Origin: JAVKDP01 sp040222185
Lineage (GTDB): Bacteria > Bacteroidota > Rhodothermia > Balneolales > Balneolaceae
NCBI GenBank assembly: GCA_040222185.1
Contig: JAVKDP010000079.1
Location: 62,001-126,000 of the forward strand
Direction of reading: 5' to 3'
Length of the DNA stretch: 64,000 nt
A program made the position numbers and the translations under genes. Below are positions 9,827-19,035 of this stretch, piece by piece (the first letter of the stretch is position 1; each line of letters opens with the position of its first letter). The notes under the pieces were generated by a model. It did no database searches and had not been told where the DNA came from. It saw nothing but the letters and a program-made list of their open reading frames with translations.

Positions 9827-9842
9827 TGGCACGATGTTTGTA
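9827..9842 (+). promoter_or_regulatory. Possible sigma-54 promoter in front of DUF3109-rpoN
   Basis: TGGCACG, four bases, then TTGTA matches the -24/-12 consensus TGGCAC-N5-TTGC except for T in place of the -12 C. The predicted start of transcription would fall at about the ATG at 9853, implying an almost leaderless message. The position before the rpoN operon suggests autoregulation, but a single match of this length can occur by chance. Confidence 0.3.
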
Positions 9843-9852
9843 TATTCATGCC

Positions 9853-10431
9853 ATGATAAAAGTAAAAGACACCATATTATCCGATGATATTGCGACTACA
9901 AAGTTTGCTTGTGACCTTCCCAGGTGCAAAGGAGCCTGTTGTGTAGTTGGGGATGCCGGAGCCCCGGTCGTAAAAGGAGAAATTCCGGTTTTGCACAAAG
10001 CCTATCATTTACTAAAAGATGAATTGAGACCAGAAGCCGTTGCAGTGGCTGAACGCGAAGGAGTAGTAGTAGGAAGTGAAAAAGCAGGCTACGAAATCTC
10101 TTGTGTAAATGAGGCAGAATGTATTTTTGTTAAATATGATGACCAGGATATTGCATACTGTTCCATTCAAAAAGCTTATTTCGATGGACGAATAGGCTGG
10201 GAAAAGCCGCTGAGTTGTCACCTGTTTCCAGTACGCCTGAAAAGAATAGCAGGTTTTGATTACGCCAACTATGAATATGTTCCAAAGCTATGTGCTGCGG
10301 CCTGCGAGAAAGGAGAAAATGAAGGGACTTACCTGGCTGAATTTTTAGAAGCTCCACTGGTTCGCAGATATGGACAAGAGTGGTACGATGAATTTCTTGA
10401 GACTTGCAGGGAGATTAGAGCAGAACAGTAA
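9853..10431 (+). CDS. DUF3109 family cysteine-rich protein
   Basis: The 192-residue protein starts MIKVKDTILSDDI and contains the family signature KFACDLPRCKGACCVVGDAGAP, which I read as two overlapping parts, followed by further cysteines (CVNEAEC, CSIQ, SCHLFPVR, CAAAC). The pattern of about ten Cys suggests a metal-binding (YkgJ/DUF3109) fold. The ATG at 9853 is preferred to one at 9826 because family members begin with this hydrophobic-acidic segment. It ends 2 bases before the rpoN start, so the two are co-transcribed. Biochemical role unknown. Confidence 0.85.
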   Translation: MIKVKDTILSDDIATTKFACDLPRCKGACCVVGDAGAPVVKGEIPVLHKAYHLLKDELRPEAVAVAEREGVVVGSEKAGYEISCVNEAECIFVKYDDQDIAYCSIQKAYFDGRIGWEKPLSCHLFPVRLKRIAGFDYANYEYVPKLCAAACEKGENEGTYLAEFLEAPLVRRYGQEWYDEFLETCREIRAEQ

Positions 10432-10433
10432 AA

Positions 10434-11942
10434 ATGCTTCGCAACCAGCAAAATATCGGCCAGAAGCTGCAGCAAGGAATGCAGCAAAAACTTTCGCCTC
10501 AACAGCTGCAGTACATTAAACTATTGCAGCTTACTACAATTGGCCTGGAACAGCGCATCAAAGAAGAGATGGAATTGAACCCGGTATTGGAAGAAGTTGA
10601 TTTAATGGAACAAAGGCTGGAACGGGTTGAAGAAACAGATCAAAAGGAACAGTCTGAAGAAAAAGAAGACGGGCTCGAAAGTCTTGAAGAGCATGAAGTG
10701 GATTGGGATGAATTTGATAAAAACACAGAATACGATGGAGAGCTATATTCCACTCCAACTCATCCGGATTTGGAAGAATGGAGAGATTTGCCCAACCCAT
10801 ATACAAATTCATTATTAGAAGATCTCGAAGAGCAAGTATCATTACTGGACTTTTCAGAAGAGGAAAGGCTCATTGCGGACCAAATATTAGGTTCTTTAGA
10901 TGATGATGGGTATTTCCGTCGCGAGTTAATAGCCGTTGCGGATAATATTGCATTCAATCATGGTATTTATTTAGAAGAAGAAGATGTAGATCGTGTTCGA
11001 AAACAGATTCAGCTTCTCGAACCCATTGGGATTGCTTCAAGAGATTTGCAGGATTGCCTGCTGGTACAATTAGAAGCAACAGAAGAAAGTTTGCCTGGAA
11101 GAAATCTTGCTATTAGAATTATCAGGGATGCCTGGTCTGCCTTTGAGAAGAAACACTTCAGTAAACTGGTTCAGAGACTAAATACAGACGAAGAGTCATT
11201 AAAAGAAGCATTTGATGCGATCCGTCATATGGATCCCAGGCCCGGAGCGGTGAGTCATGGGTTAGAAGACAATCAAAATTACATCGAGCCTGATTTTGAA
11301 GTGTATTGGAAAAACGGAGATCAGAACGCCAGCGGAAAAGGAGAGTTCGTGATCAGCCTTAACCAGAGAAATGCTCCGCAACTTAGAATCTCACCTGAAT
11401 ACAAACAGATGTGGGATGAAATAAAAGCCAAGAAAAGTAAACCGGATGCCCAAACCCAGGCTTTTATGAAAACAAAGATCGATTCGGCTAATTGGTTTAT
11501 CGAATCCATAAAGCAGCGCCAAAATACATTGATGAATACCATGAAAACGATCGTGGCTATCCAGGAAGATTTTTTCCGGTTTGGGGACGGTTTAAAGCCT
11601 ATGATCCTGAAAGATATAGCAGAACGCATAGGTATGGATATTTCAACCATATCAAGGGTTGTGAATGGGAAATATGTTCAATCCCATTTCGGCGTTCATG
11701 AGTTGAAGTATTTCTTCAATGAAGGCCTGGAAACAGAGAGTGGTGAAGAAGTTTCTAACAGGGAAGTAAAGAATATTCTCCAAACCATTATCGATAAAGA
11801 AGATAAGAGAAGCCCGCTAAGTGACCAGGCGCTAGCCGATCATCTAAACGAAAAGGGATATAAAGTAGCTCGGAGAACAGTGAGTAAATACAGGGAACAA
11901 CTAAACGAGCCTGTTGCCCGGTTACGAAAGCAGATCGTTTGA
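10434..11942 (+). CDS. rpoN: RNA polymerase factor sigma-54
   Basis: The 502-residue protein has the full sigma-54 layout: a glutamine-rich activator-interacting region at 1-50 (LQQGMQQKLSPQQLQYIKLL), an acidic linker at 60-110, the core-binding domain, a helix-turn-helix (IAERIGMDISTISRVVNGKY, about 395) and the RpoN box ARRTVSKYRE at 479-488, which reads the -24 element. It directs transcription that needs AAA+ enhancer-binding proteins; none of those is encoded in this window. It is coupled to the DUF3109 gene. Confidence 0.97.
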   Translation: MLRNQQNIGQKLQQGMQQKLSPQQLQYIKLLQLTTIGLEQRIKEEMELNPVLEEVDLMEQRLERVEETDQKEQSEEKEDGLESLEEHEVDWDEFDKNTEYDGELYSTPTHPDLEEWRDLPNPYTNSLLEDLEEQVSLLDFSEEERLIADQILGSLDDDGYFRRELIAVADNIAFNHGIYLEEEDVDRVRKQIQLLEPIGIASRDLQDCLLVQLEATEESLPGRNLAIRIIRDAWSAFEKKHFSKLVQRLNTDEESLKEAFDAIRHMDPRPGAVSHGLEDNQNYIEPDFEVYWKNGDQNASGKGEFVISLNQRNAPQLRISPEYKQMWDEIKAKKSKPDAQTQAFMKTKIDSANWFIESIKQRQNTLMNTMKTIVAIQEDFFRFGDGLKPMILKDIAERIGMDISTISRVVNGKYVQSHFGVHELKYFFNEGLETESGEEVSNREVKNILQTIIDKEDKRSPLSDQALADHLNEKGYKVARRTVSKYREQLNEPVARLRKQIV

Positions 11943-12845
11943 TTAATCCAGAAAGCCTAATAGCTTTTCATATTCTTTTATCAATTTCTCTCTTACCGGA
12001 ATGCCCTTTTCAAAAATAGCTTCTTGTGCTTCCCTGTATTCCATTCTACCACTTTCGGTTTCAATTTTGATAGGTTCCAGTCCAAACTCAGAAAGGTCAT
12101 AGGGGCTCGCTTTCATATCAATAGTGCGGGCTTCAACAGCGAGTTTGAATGCTTCTAGAATGAGGTCACTTCCAATCCATGGATACAGTTTGAAAGCCCA
12201 CTTGTATAAATCCATATTCGCATGGATACAGCCAGGTTGTTCGTTTATGCTGGTGGTTTCTCTTGTGAGTTTGTTCTTGTTCAGTGGAACAGCATCCGGA
12301 GTAAAAAACCGGAAGGCATCGAAATGAGTACACACCAATGGCCGGGATTCTACAAATTCAGCGAGTTCTGCGGGCTCCATTCTCATGGGAACCTGGTTAT
12401 GGCGGATATCGTCTGTTTTATATACCATGGCCCATTCATGCATTCCAAAACAACCGAAAGATGGTCGTGCGTTCTGAGTATTACTTAACATTTCCAGAAT
12501 CCATCTAGTGGATCGGATTCTATTTTCCGGAAAAAGCGAGGGGTCAAGGAAGGCAACATTATCTTCGACTATCAATTCACTCAGCTCAGGAAGTTCTTCA
12601 GAATCTGTGAATTCCAAGGCAACCCCGAAACCAGGAGACCAGCGTTTTAATGCAATAACACGAAATGAATAATACTGGAACAGAAAATCCATAACAGGTT
12701 GCCTTTTATGCTGCGAACGAAGCGCTAAATAGTCTCCAACCAGGTCATCTACTAATTGTACATGTGTATTTTTCTTGTTTTTCCATTCCTCAATACCGAG
12801 GTAAGATTTAATAAAAGTCGGGGAGTCTATTTCTTTCTCAAGCAT
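11943..12845 (-). CDS. Conserved hypothetical protein, often labelled 3-methyladenine DNA glycosylase
   Basis: The 300-residue cytosolic protein contains conserved blocks such as YYSFRVIALKRWSPG, FGCFGMHEWAMVYK, CTHFDAFRFFTPDA and QPGCIHANMDLYKWAFKLYP. I recognise this family from many Bacteroidota and Actinobacteria, where databases often call it 3-methyladenine DNA glycosylase, but I see neither a HhH-GPD motif nor the AAG or TagI signatures that would support that activity. Several invariant His and Cys residues suggest an enzyme or metal site. It is convergent with rpoN and divergent from the UbiA-like gene. Confidence 0.75.
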   Translation of the reverse strand: MLEKEIDSPTFIKSYLGIEEWKNKKNTHVQLVDDLVGDYLALRSQHKRQPVMDFLFQYYSFRVIALKRWSPGFGVALEFTDSEELPELSELIVEDNVAFLDPSLFPENRIRSTRWILEMLSNTQNARPSFGCFGMHEWAMVYKTDDIRHNQVPMRMEPAELAEFVESRPLVCTHFDAFRFFTPDAVPLNKNKLTRETTSINEQPGCIHANMDLYKWAFKLYPWIGSDLILEAFKLAVEARTIDMKASPYDLSEFGLEPIKIETESGRMEYREAQEAIFEKGIPVREKLIKEYEKLLGFLD

Positions 12846-12900
12846 ACTTGAAGATATGGATTTTTGGTGTTTTCTTAGTCATGTGCAGAGCAACAATTCT

Positions 12901-13779
12901 ATGATTCGAGAACCCTTTCTAAAACAAGTGTGGCATTTTATCCTTCATTTAAGGTTACACTACCAATTTTTCATCCTTTCAGGTGGATATTTACTATCTG
13001 CATTATTTGTGGAGGAGAATAACTGGCAACAATTCTGGACGCAGTTTTTGAACGTACATGTTTTATTGTTTGGTGGCGCTACAGCCTACAATTCATTCTG
13101 GGATAAAGATGAAGGGCCGATAGGAGGGTTAAAATCTCCTCCAAAAATGACTAACTGGATGTGGTTAGTCTCTTTAGCAATTCAATTTATCGGGTTGGCA
13201 TGGGCTTATACAATCGGGTTAAGCTATTTTCTTATCTATTTATGTAGCCTGATCCTGTTCTGGTTGTATTCTACACCATTAGCCAGGTGGAAGGGGAAGC
13301 CACTGTTGAGTTTGATAGCTATCGGGATTAGTACAGGAACTAATTCTTTTCTATTAGGTTACCTGGCAGGTGGAGAACCCAAGTTAACTTTTTCAGAAGG
13401 GGCAATAGCATTTGGAGTTGCCTGTATTATATTGAGCCTTTACCCAGCTTCTCAAATTTTCCAGGTTGAAGAAGACCGAAAGCGTGGAGATATTACTTTT
13501 GCCATGAAATACGGTCTCAAAATAGTCCGCATTTTTTACTCTATTATGTTTTTGATTGGAGCATCAATACTTTCACTCTTCTTGTACTTCGAAGACTCTA
13601 TACTTGGTCTGATTTTTGGAGTGTTGAGTTTATTTTCATTCTCAGGCATAGCATTTATACTAAGTAAACTGGAAGGAAAGGAAAGTGAATATGGTAAAGT
13701 GATGAAGATCAAGTTCCTGGCTTCCCTCAGTTTTGTACTGTTTATCCTATCAACACTATTGATCAAATCAATCATTTGA
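12901..13779 (+). CDS. UbiA family prenyltransferase-like membrane protein
   Basis: The protein of about 292 residues has eight or nine hydrophobic helices and the two polar loops of the UbiA fold: NSFWDKDEG at the first Asp-rich site and FQVEEDRKRGD at the second. UbiA enzymes transfer polyprenyl chains to aromatic acceptors for quinones or haem in the inner membrane. The acceptor cannot be told here, and there are no menaquinone or haem genes adjacent. I prefer the ATG at 12901 over 12856 because the 15 extra residues are not hydrophobic or conserved-looking. Confidence 0.78.
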   Translation: MIREPFLKQVWHFILHLRLHYQFFILSGGYLLSALFVEENNWQQFWTQFLNVHVLLFGGATAYNSFWDKDEGPIGGLKSPPKMTNWMWLVSLAIQFIGLAWAYTIGLSYFLIYLCSLILFWLYSTPLARWKGKPLLSLIAIGISTGTNSFLLGYLAGGEPKLTFSEGAIAFGVACIILSLYPASQIFQVEEDRKRGDITFAMKYGLKIVRIFYSIMFLIGASILSLFLYFEDSILGLIFGVLSLFSFSGIAFILSKLEGKESEYGKVMKIKFLASLSFVLFILSTLLIKSII

Positions 13780-13829
13780 TGACATTATAGTTCGTATTTT
13801 TAGGTCGTTCATAAATTATTATTACAACT

Positions 13830-14447
13830 ATGATGACCAATATTATTACTCCGATTTCACAAGAAACTATTAACAAGGGATTCACTTATTCTGAATTCAG
13901 TACTAAAGTTGAAACACTACTAGCCGAAGGCAGAACCACTGATGGTAATAGCTCAGAAAGTATGCTTGAGTACACAAAGCTGAACATCCAGAGAACAAAC
14001 CGCTGGGATAAACGCGCTGTTCTGGGAGATGAATTAGTAGAAACTCTGGCTACTCTCGATAAAAAACAAACCTGGGTTGTACTTACCGAAGGTTGGTGTG
14101 GAGACTCAGCTCAAATTCTTCCATTCATAAATAAAATGGCAGAATTAAGTGATAGCGTAGAGCTCAGAATCATACTGAGAGAAGAGCACCCTGAAATCAT
14201 GGATTTGTTTTTGACTGATGGTAAAAGCCGCTCAATCCCAAAACTGATTATCCTTGACACGGAAACACTTGAAGTACTGGGTGACTGGGGACCAAGACCG
14301 GGTGTAGTGCATTCGAGCTATTTAGCTGAAAGAAAGGATGAAAACGTTGGCGGTAAAATTGCGACTCAAAATCTTCATTTATGGTATGCCAGGGATAAGG
14401 GCAAAGAAACCCAGGATGAAATCAATACGATGCTCAAATCGATTTAA
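13830..14447 (+). CDS. Thioredoxin family protein (CGDS active site)
   Basis: The 205-residue cytosolic protein has the strand-helix motif WVVLTEGWCGDSAQILPF, in which the usual CxxC is reduced to C-G-D-S with a single cysteine. This matches the thioredoxin_9-like family common in Bacteroidota. With one Cys it is more likely a monothiol reductant or thiol-binding protein than a classical disulfide reductase. It stands alone, followed by a shared terminator. Confidence 0.85.
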   Translation: MMTNIITPISQETINKGFTYSEFSTKVETLLAEGRTTDGNSSESMLEYTKLNIQRTNRWDKRAVLGDELVETLATLDKKQTWVVLTEGWCGDSAQILPFINKMAELSDSVELRIILREEHPEIMDLFLTDGKSRSIPKLIILDTETLEVLGDWGPRPGVVHSSYLAERKDENVGGKIATQNLHLWYARDKGKETQDEINTMLKSI

Positions 14448-14451
14448 ACAA

Positions 14452-14481
14452 AAAAGGCAGTGATTATCTCACTGCCTTTTT
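14452..14481. terminator. Bidirectional intrinsic terminator
   Basis: A 12-bp stem (AAAAGGCAGTGA at 14452-14463 with TCACTGCCTTTT at 14469-14480) and a 5-base loop lie between the stop codons of the convergent thioredoxin and T9SS BNR-repeat genes. Flanking A and T runs allow use in both directions. Confidence 0.85.
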
Positions 14482-14502
14482 AGATTACTGTAAATATCAG
14501 GG

Positions 14503-17292
14503 TTACTTGAGCAATGTCATTTGTCGTGTTTGAGTAAACGTTTGCCCACCAGACATTGGAGTAGCTTGTAATTGGTAAATGTAAACACCACTCGCAAGGT
14601 TTATTCCATCGAATAATTCTGTATGGCTCCCAGCCTGCATTTGCTGGTTATTGAGTATAGAAGCAACTTTTCTGCCATTAATATCAAAAACGTCCAGGCT
14701 AACTCTACTTGAAGAAGGTAGTGAGAATGAGATGTTCGTAGAAGGATTAAACGGGTTTGGATAGTTTTGGCTTAAGCTAAACTCAACCGGATTTTCAGTA
14801 CCCGGACCTTCATTTGCTACCATTTGAGGAATCTTTCCAATAAAAATTCCGCGACCGTGAGTTCCAACAGCTACTGTTCCGTCAGAAACTCTGTAATCAA
14901 GGTATTCAACAATAGTATTTCCAACTAAATCCTCTGCTTGTTTAGTCCAGGTGGTAGAAGAACCATTTAGGTCAGAAGTAGCATAAAGGCCTACGCTGGT
15001 CCCAACCATATACACTGGGTTGTTGTCGCCGTCTAGTCCAATAGCTGCCGTACGAACTGATGGTCCGTTTGCATCTTCAAGATTTCCACCAACAGCTGTC
15101 CATGTAGCCCCGGCATTGCTGGAGTGGTATACACTTTCAACACTATAATTAGAAACTACAGCAATAACTTCATTTCCGTTATTTGGATTTACTGCCATGC
15201 CATGAATATGCTCACCTTCAGAAGTTCCCGGAATTGAAATATCCACTTCTCCATCTACACCTAAGGTATTATCTAACCTGAACACGGCAGGAGCGGCATC
15301 ATTTCTGTAGCCAGCATAATACAATACATTGGAAGGATTATTTGTACTGAATGCCAGCGTTGAAATATTTCCATTCTGAGTACCTGTATTAACATTCAGT
15401 AGCTGTGTCCAGCCTTCAACCGTACCGTCAGGTTCATCCGTAACTCTTGTTAAGGTAGAAACCGAAGTATTTCTCCAGAAGTGATTACCTGAAGGATAAA
15501 AAAGAACGTCCTGGTTGGATGGATTAACAGCAAAAGGATGAATAAATAACTGGTTTGCAGCATTTAATGGGGCTACGTAGGAGAACTGGGTTACATCTCC
15601 GTTAAAGTCATAGAAATATCGGATCAATGTTCCTCTTTGAGAGGAAGCAAGGGCAATAGTATTTCCCATATAACTATAAGATCCATCACCTGATGTAATG
15701 TCAAATGACTGGCTTGGACTACCATTCAAATTGAAATTAAAGAATGGAGACCCATTATCCTGTGTACCGCCCAACATTCGGGTATCATTAGCATCAGGGT
15801 GAAGAGCAACTGTATAGAACTGGGTTACATTGTAACCTTCTTCTTTCGTTTCCCAGGTAACAGGTTCGCTTAAAATATTGCTTGTTACGCTAATACCACC
15901 ATCATGAGTACTAAATGCTCGATTCGGATTGGTTGGATCAAATACCATACCATGAAGATCAGGATGGTGGTTATTGTAAATGCTGATATTGTTCAGTGAA
16001 GAATATCCTCCGATCCAGTATTTATCTTCATCATTTAAATCAGGAACTGTACTAAACCCGTCCGTAGATCTAAACAGGTTGGTTGCCCCAAGGAAAACAG
16101 TTTCTGAATTGGTTGGATGCACTACACATACCATATTATATGAACCTTGAGGATTTAGATCGCCTACAGGGTCTCCAAAGTTTGGAATACCATTGGTTCT
16201 GTTACTGGTTGATACCGTTGGGAAACTGGAGATGTCGAACCTGAACAATGTTAGGCCGTCTGCACCTCCGCCAGTATCAGTAAGTACATAAAAGATATTA
16301 GGGCTTGATTCGGATATTCCAATAACACTGCGATTGTGAAAAGCCGGGAATGCAGCTGGGGTTACATCTGACCAGCTGACACCATCATTCGTAGAAATAT
16401 AGACACCTGGAGAATTAGAGGTCGGATCGCCTTCAGAAAAGGGGCTGCCCAACACAGCGACGAGATTTCCGTTAGAAGCTATCTGGACGGTAGCATATCT
16501 ATGCTCACCAAAACCACCCAGGCTAATACTTGAACTGGCCAGATTATTCGTGGACTTGTAAATACCAATTCCGTTGCTTGAAAAGAAAATAGAACTTGTA
16601 TTAGGGCTGATTTCAATATCCGTTATAAAATCAAACTGGCTGTTGAAAGAAACGTCATCATCTCTTGTAGTTTCTACCTGGGCCCAGGTTTCTCCGTTAT
16701 CAGTAGATACATGAATACCAGATCCTGTATAAAATGCAGTAAAAGCCCTGTCACTTAAACTTCCATCAAACTCACCCGTTGAATAATACCAGGTGTCCTG
16801 GTTCGTGGGATGTTGAACAATATCAGTAACACCAACATGGTCGTCTGCATCCGTTTTAATAGTCCATGAGTTACCTCCGTCTGTACTTTTCCACATACCA
16901 CCAGACGCACCACCGGCTAATAGGATATTGGAATTTCGGCGATCTATTGCAAATCCCCTTGTTCTTCCGCCTACATCATTCGGGCCGATTTCAGTCCACG
17001 TGATATTGTTAACCTTATTAATTGATTTAAATCGATTTTCCTCATCCAGTTCACTGGCAAAAGTAAGTTCCTTGGCACGGATATTCTCAGGAATACTGTT
17101 TGTTTTAGGATCTCTTGTTAGCCTGAAGAAATGTTCGGCCCTGCCTTCATTGGTTACAGCTTCATTTTCTTCCGGGAAATCAGGAAAATTATCATTCACA
17201 GGTTCTGTGGAAAAATAATTGATTGAAAAAACGAGGACTATAGCAAAAAGGAAGACCCCTGATAGTGTTGTAATAACTCTGTACTTATTCAT
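14503..17292 (-). CDS. T9SS-exported BNR/sortilin-like repeat beta-propeller protein
   Basis: The 929-residue protein starts with a signal anchor-like segment (residues 7-27) and carries repeated BNR/Asp-box units such as GGMWKSTDGGNSW, GIHVSTDNGETW and GVYISTNDGVSW, the pattern of VPS10/sialidase-like propellers. The last 85 residues form a type A T9SS sorting domain beginning at NYPNPFNPSTNISFSLP and ending in a short basic tail. It should cross the outer membrane and be released or anchored at the surface. The ligand is not evident. A small lipoprotein gene lies 17 bases upstream. Confidence 0.9.
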   Translation of the reverse strand: MNKYRVITTLSGVFLFAIVLVFSINYFSTEPVNDNFPDFPEENEAVTNEGRAEHFFRLTRDPKTNSIPENIRAKELTFASELDEENRFKSINKVNNITWTEIGPNDVGGRTRGFAIDRRNSNILLAGGASGGMWKSTDGGNSWTIKTDADDHVGVTDIVQHPTNQDTWYYSTGEFDGSLSDRAFTAFYTGSGIHVSTDNGETWAQVETTRDDDVSFNSQFDFITDIEISPNTSSIFFSSNGIGIYKSTNNLASSSISLGGFGEHRYATVQIASNGNLVAVLGSPFSEGDPTSNSPGVYISTNDGVSWSDVTPAAFPAFHNRSVIGISESSPNIFYVLTDTGGGADGLTLFRFDISSFPTVSTSNRTNGIPNFGDPVGDLNPQGSYNMVCVVHPTNSETVFLGATNLFRSTDGFSTVPDLNDEDKYWIGGYSSLNNISIYNNHHPDLHGMVFDPTNPNRAFSTHDGGISVTSNILSEPVTWETKEEGYNVTQFYTVALHPDANDTRMLGGTQDNGSPFFNFNLNGSPSQSFDITSGDGSYSYMGNTIALASSQRGTLIRYFYDFNGDVTQFSYVAPLNAANQLFIHPFAVNPSNQDVLFYPSGNHFWRNTSVSTLTRVTDEPDGTVEGWTQLLNVNTGTQNGNISTLAFSTNNPSNVLYYAGYRNDAAPAVFRLDNTLGVDGEVDISIPGTSEGEHIHGMAVNPNNGNEVIAVVSNYSVESVYHSSNAGATWTAVGGNLEDANGPSVRTAAIGLDGDNNPVYMVGTSVGLYATSDLNGSSTTWTKQAEDLVGNTIVEYLDYRVSDGTVAVGTHGRGIFIGKIPQMVANEGPGTENPVEFSLSQNYPNPFNPSTNISFSLPSSSRVSLDVFDINGRKVASILNNQQMQAGSHTELFDGINLASGVYIYQLQATPMSGGQTFTQTRQMTLLK

Positions 17293-17309
17293 ATTAAATC
17301 TGTTGACCT

Positions 17310-17726
17310 CTAGTTTATCTTTAAAATATTCCAGGTTCCCTTAGAACCACTACCCATATCCATACCCATGGATTTTGTAATCACGCCTTCAAAAGTCTGC
17401 CCAACTTCCATAGCCTTTAACTCAGCCATTTTATCAAAGTTCTGGCGCATTTTTACTATTAAAACCTGGTTTACAGCCAACGGTTGAGTAGAGGCCCCAT
17501 AGCCAACAACTTCAACAATTTTAACCATAACCTCATTGGCCTCCAGCTCTTCAGCTGTTGAATTAATTAATTCCATTTTGGCAACTATAGAACCCACATC
17601 AATGGGAACTTCCTTTATGGTAGGATAGTCACCTGTATCTCCGACTTTTTTATTCTTGTTTGATGCGCAGCTGGCTATACTTATTGATAGCACTAATAAT
17701 GTGAAGAACGATTTTTTTGACATCAA
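17310..17726 (-). CDS. Small hypothetical lipoprotein
   Basis: The 138-residue product has a lipoprotein signal ending SIASC (Cys20), then an Asn/Lys-rich linker and a compact domain (about 35-138) rich in beta-strand patterns, ending GSGSKGTWNILKIN. No family is recognised. It is read just before the T9SS BNR-repeat gene with a 17-base gap, so co-transcription is likely. Met1 or Met2 could be the start. Confidence 0.7.
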   Translation of the reverse strand: MMSKKSFFTLLVLSISIASCASNKNKKVGDTGDYPTIKEVPIDVGSIVAKMELINSTAEELEANEVMVKIVEVVGYGASTQPLAVNQVLIVKMRQNFDKMAELKAMEVGQTFEGVITKSMGMDMGSGSKGTWNILKIN

Positions 17727-17824
17727 TTTGGTGTTAGTTTTTAATTACTTTAAGAGATGAATATCCTAAATAAAAACCAAGGAAACATTCAGAAATTGTA
17801 TAAGAAGATTTTGCTCTTATTTTT

Positions 17825-19021
17825 ATGTTAAATATCGACAAGTTTAAGAAAAACATAGCCCAAACCAGTGATGCACCTTTAGGGCTGGAAATCGAATCGG
17901 CCGAAGGGGTATATCTAACTACCTCGCAAGGAGTTAAGTATGTGGATTTTATTTCGGGAATAGCTGTAAGTAGTCTTGGGCATCGGCATTCAAGAGTAAT
18001 AGAAGCTATAAAAGAGCAATTGGATAAACATCTGCATGTAATGGTTTATGGGGAGTTTGTCCAGAAACCGCAGATTGAATTTGCTGAGTTACTTGTGAGC
18101 ATATTACCAGATCATTTAAACCAGGTGTATTTAGTAAATAGTGGTACTGAGGCGAACGAAGGTGCACTTAAACTGGCCAAAAAGCATACAGGGAGAACGA
18201 AACTGGTCGCTTTTAATGATAGTTATCATGGAGACACACATGGTTCTTTAAGCGTTACAGGGCGGGATGTATACAGAGATCCTTATGTGCCATTATTGCC
18301 CGATGTGCACTTTTTAGAGTTCAACTCATTTGATGGACTAGAGACCATTGACGACCAAACAGCAGCAGTGATTGTAGAACCCATTCAGGGAGAAGGGGGC
18401 ATTATTCCTTCCGAAACGAACTGGCTACAGGAAGTAAGAAAGAGATGTACTGAAGCAGGTGCTCTTTTGATTTATGATGAGATTCAGTCAGGGTTTGGGC
18501 GAACTGGAAAGATGTTTGCCTTTGAACATTATGAAGTAGCACCTGATATACTTTGCATGGCAAAAGCGATGGCGGGAGGGATGCCTATGGGCGTCTTTGT
18601 TTCATCGTCAAAAATATTCGAAGCCTTTATGTATAATCCACCACTTAATCATGTTACAACCTTTGGAGGGCACCCGGTAAGCTGTGCTGCGGCACATGCC
18701 AATCTCAAAGAATTACTGGAAGGAGATTATTTAGAGAAAGCAAGGTTGATAGAACAGAAAACAAAAGAAAAGCTGACTGGAAAAGGTATTATTGAAGTAA
18801 GGGGGAAAGGAGCCATGCTTGGTCTTCAACTCGAAAGTTGGGAACTAACTAAAGCTGTAGTTGAAGATTGTTTTGAACAGGGAATTCTACTGGGTTGGAC
18901 ACTCCATTCAAATACCTTAATCAGGTTAGCACCACCATTGATCATTGAAGAAGAGCTTTTAGATGAAGTACTTGGAAAAATACTGGATAGTGTTTCCAGG
19001 CACGTTCAGAAGCTGAACTAA
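17825..19021 (+). CDS. Class III PLP-dependent aminotransferase
   Basis: The 398-residue enzyme has the class III layout: the cofactor phosphate loop SGTEANEGALKLA near residue 105, the YHGDTHGSLS aromatic-stacking region, the Asp of LLIYDEIQSGFGRTG and the Schiff-base lysine in CMAKAMAGGMPMG (about residue 245). Length and loops resemble acetylornithine/ornithine and 4-aminobutyrate aminotransferases. The next gene, 2 bases later, is a semialdehyde dehydrogenase, which favours an omega-aminotransferase that makes a semialdehyde (GABA- or ornithine-type). Exact substrate not proven. Confidence 0.9.
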   Translation: MLNIDKFKKNIAQTSDAPLGLEIESAEGVYLTTSQGVKYVDFISGIAVSSLGHRHSRVIEAIKEQLDKHLHVMVYGEFVQKPQIEFAELLVSILPDHLNQVYLVNSGTEANEGALKLAKKHTGRTKLVAFNDSYHGDTHGSLSVTGRDVYRDPYVPLLPDVHFLEFNSFDGLETIDDQTAAVIVEPIQGEGGIIPSETNWLQEVRKRCTEAGALLIYDEIQSGFGRTGKMFAFEHYEVAPDILCMAKAMAGGMPMGVFVSSSKIFEAFMYNPPLNHVTTFGGHPVSCAAAHANLKELLEGDYLEKARLIEQKTKEKLTGKGIIEVRGKGAMLGLQLESWELTKAVVEDCFEQGILLGWTLHSNTLIRLAPPLIIEEELLDEVLGKILDSVSRHVQKLN

Positions 19022-19035
19022 TAGTGATACTTACT

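Noticed and set aside
11943..12845. The 3-methyladenine DNA glycosylase label for this conserved protein
   Set aside because: No HhH-GPD, AAG or TagI signature could be seen; the label appears to be inherited annotation, so I left it as conserved hypothetical.
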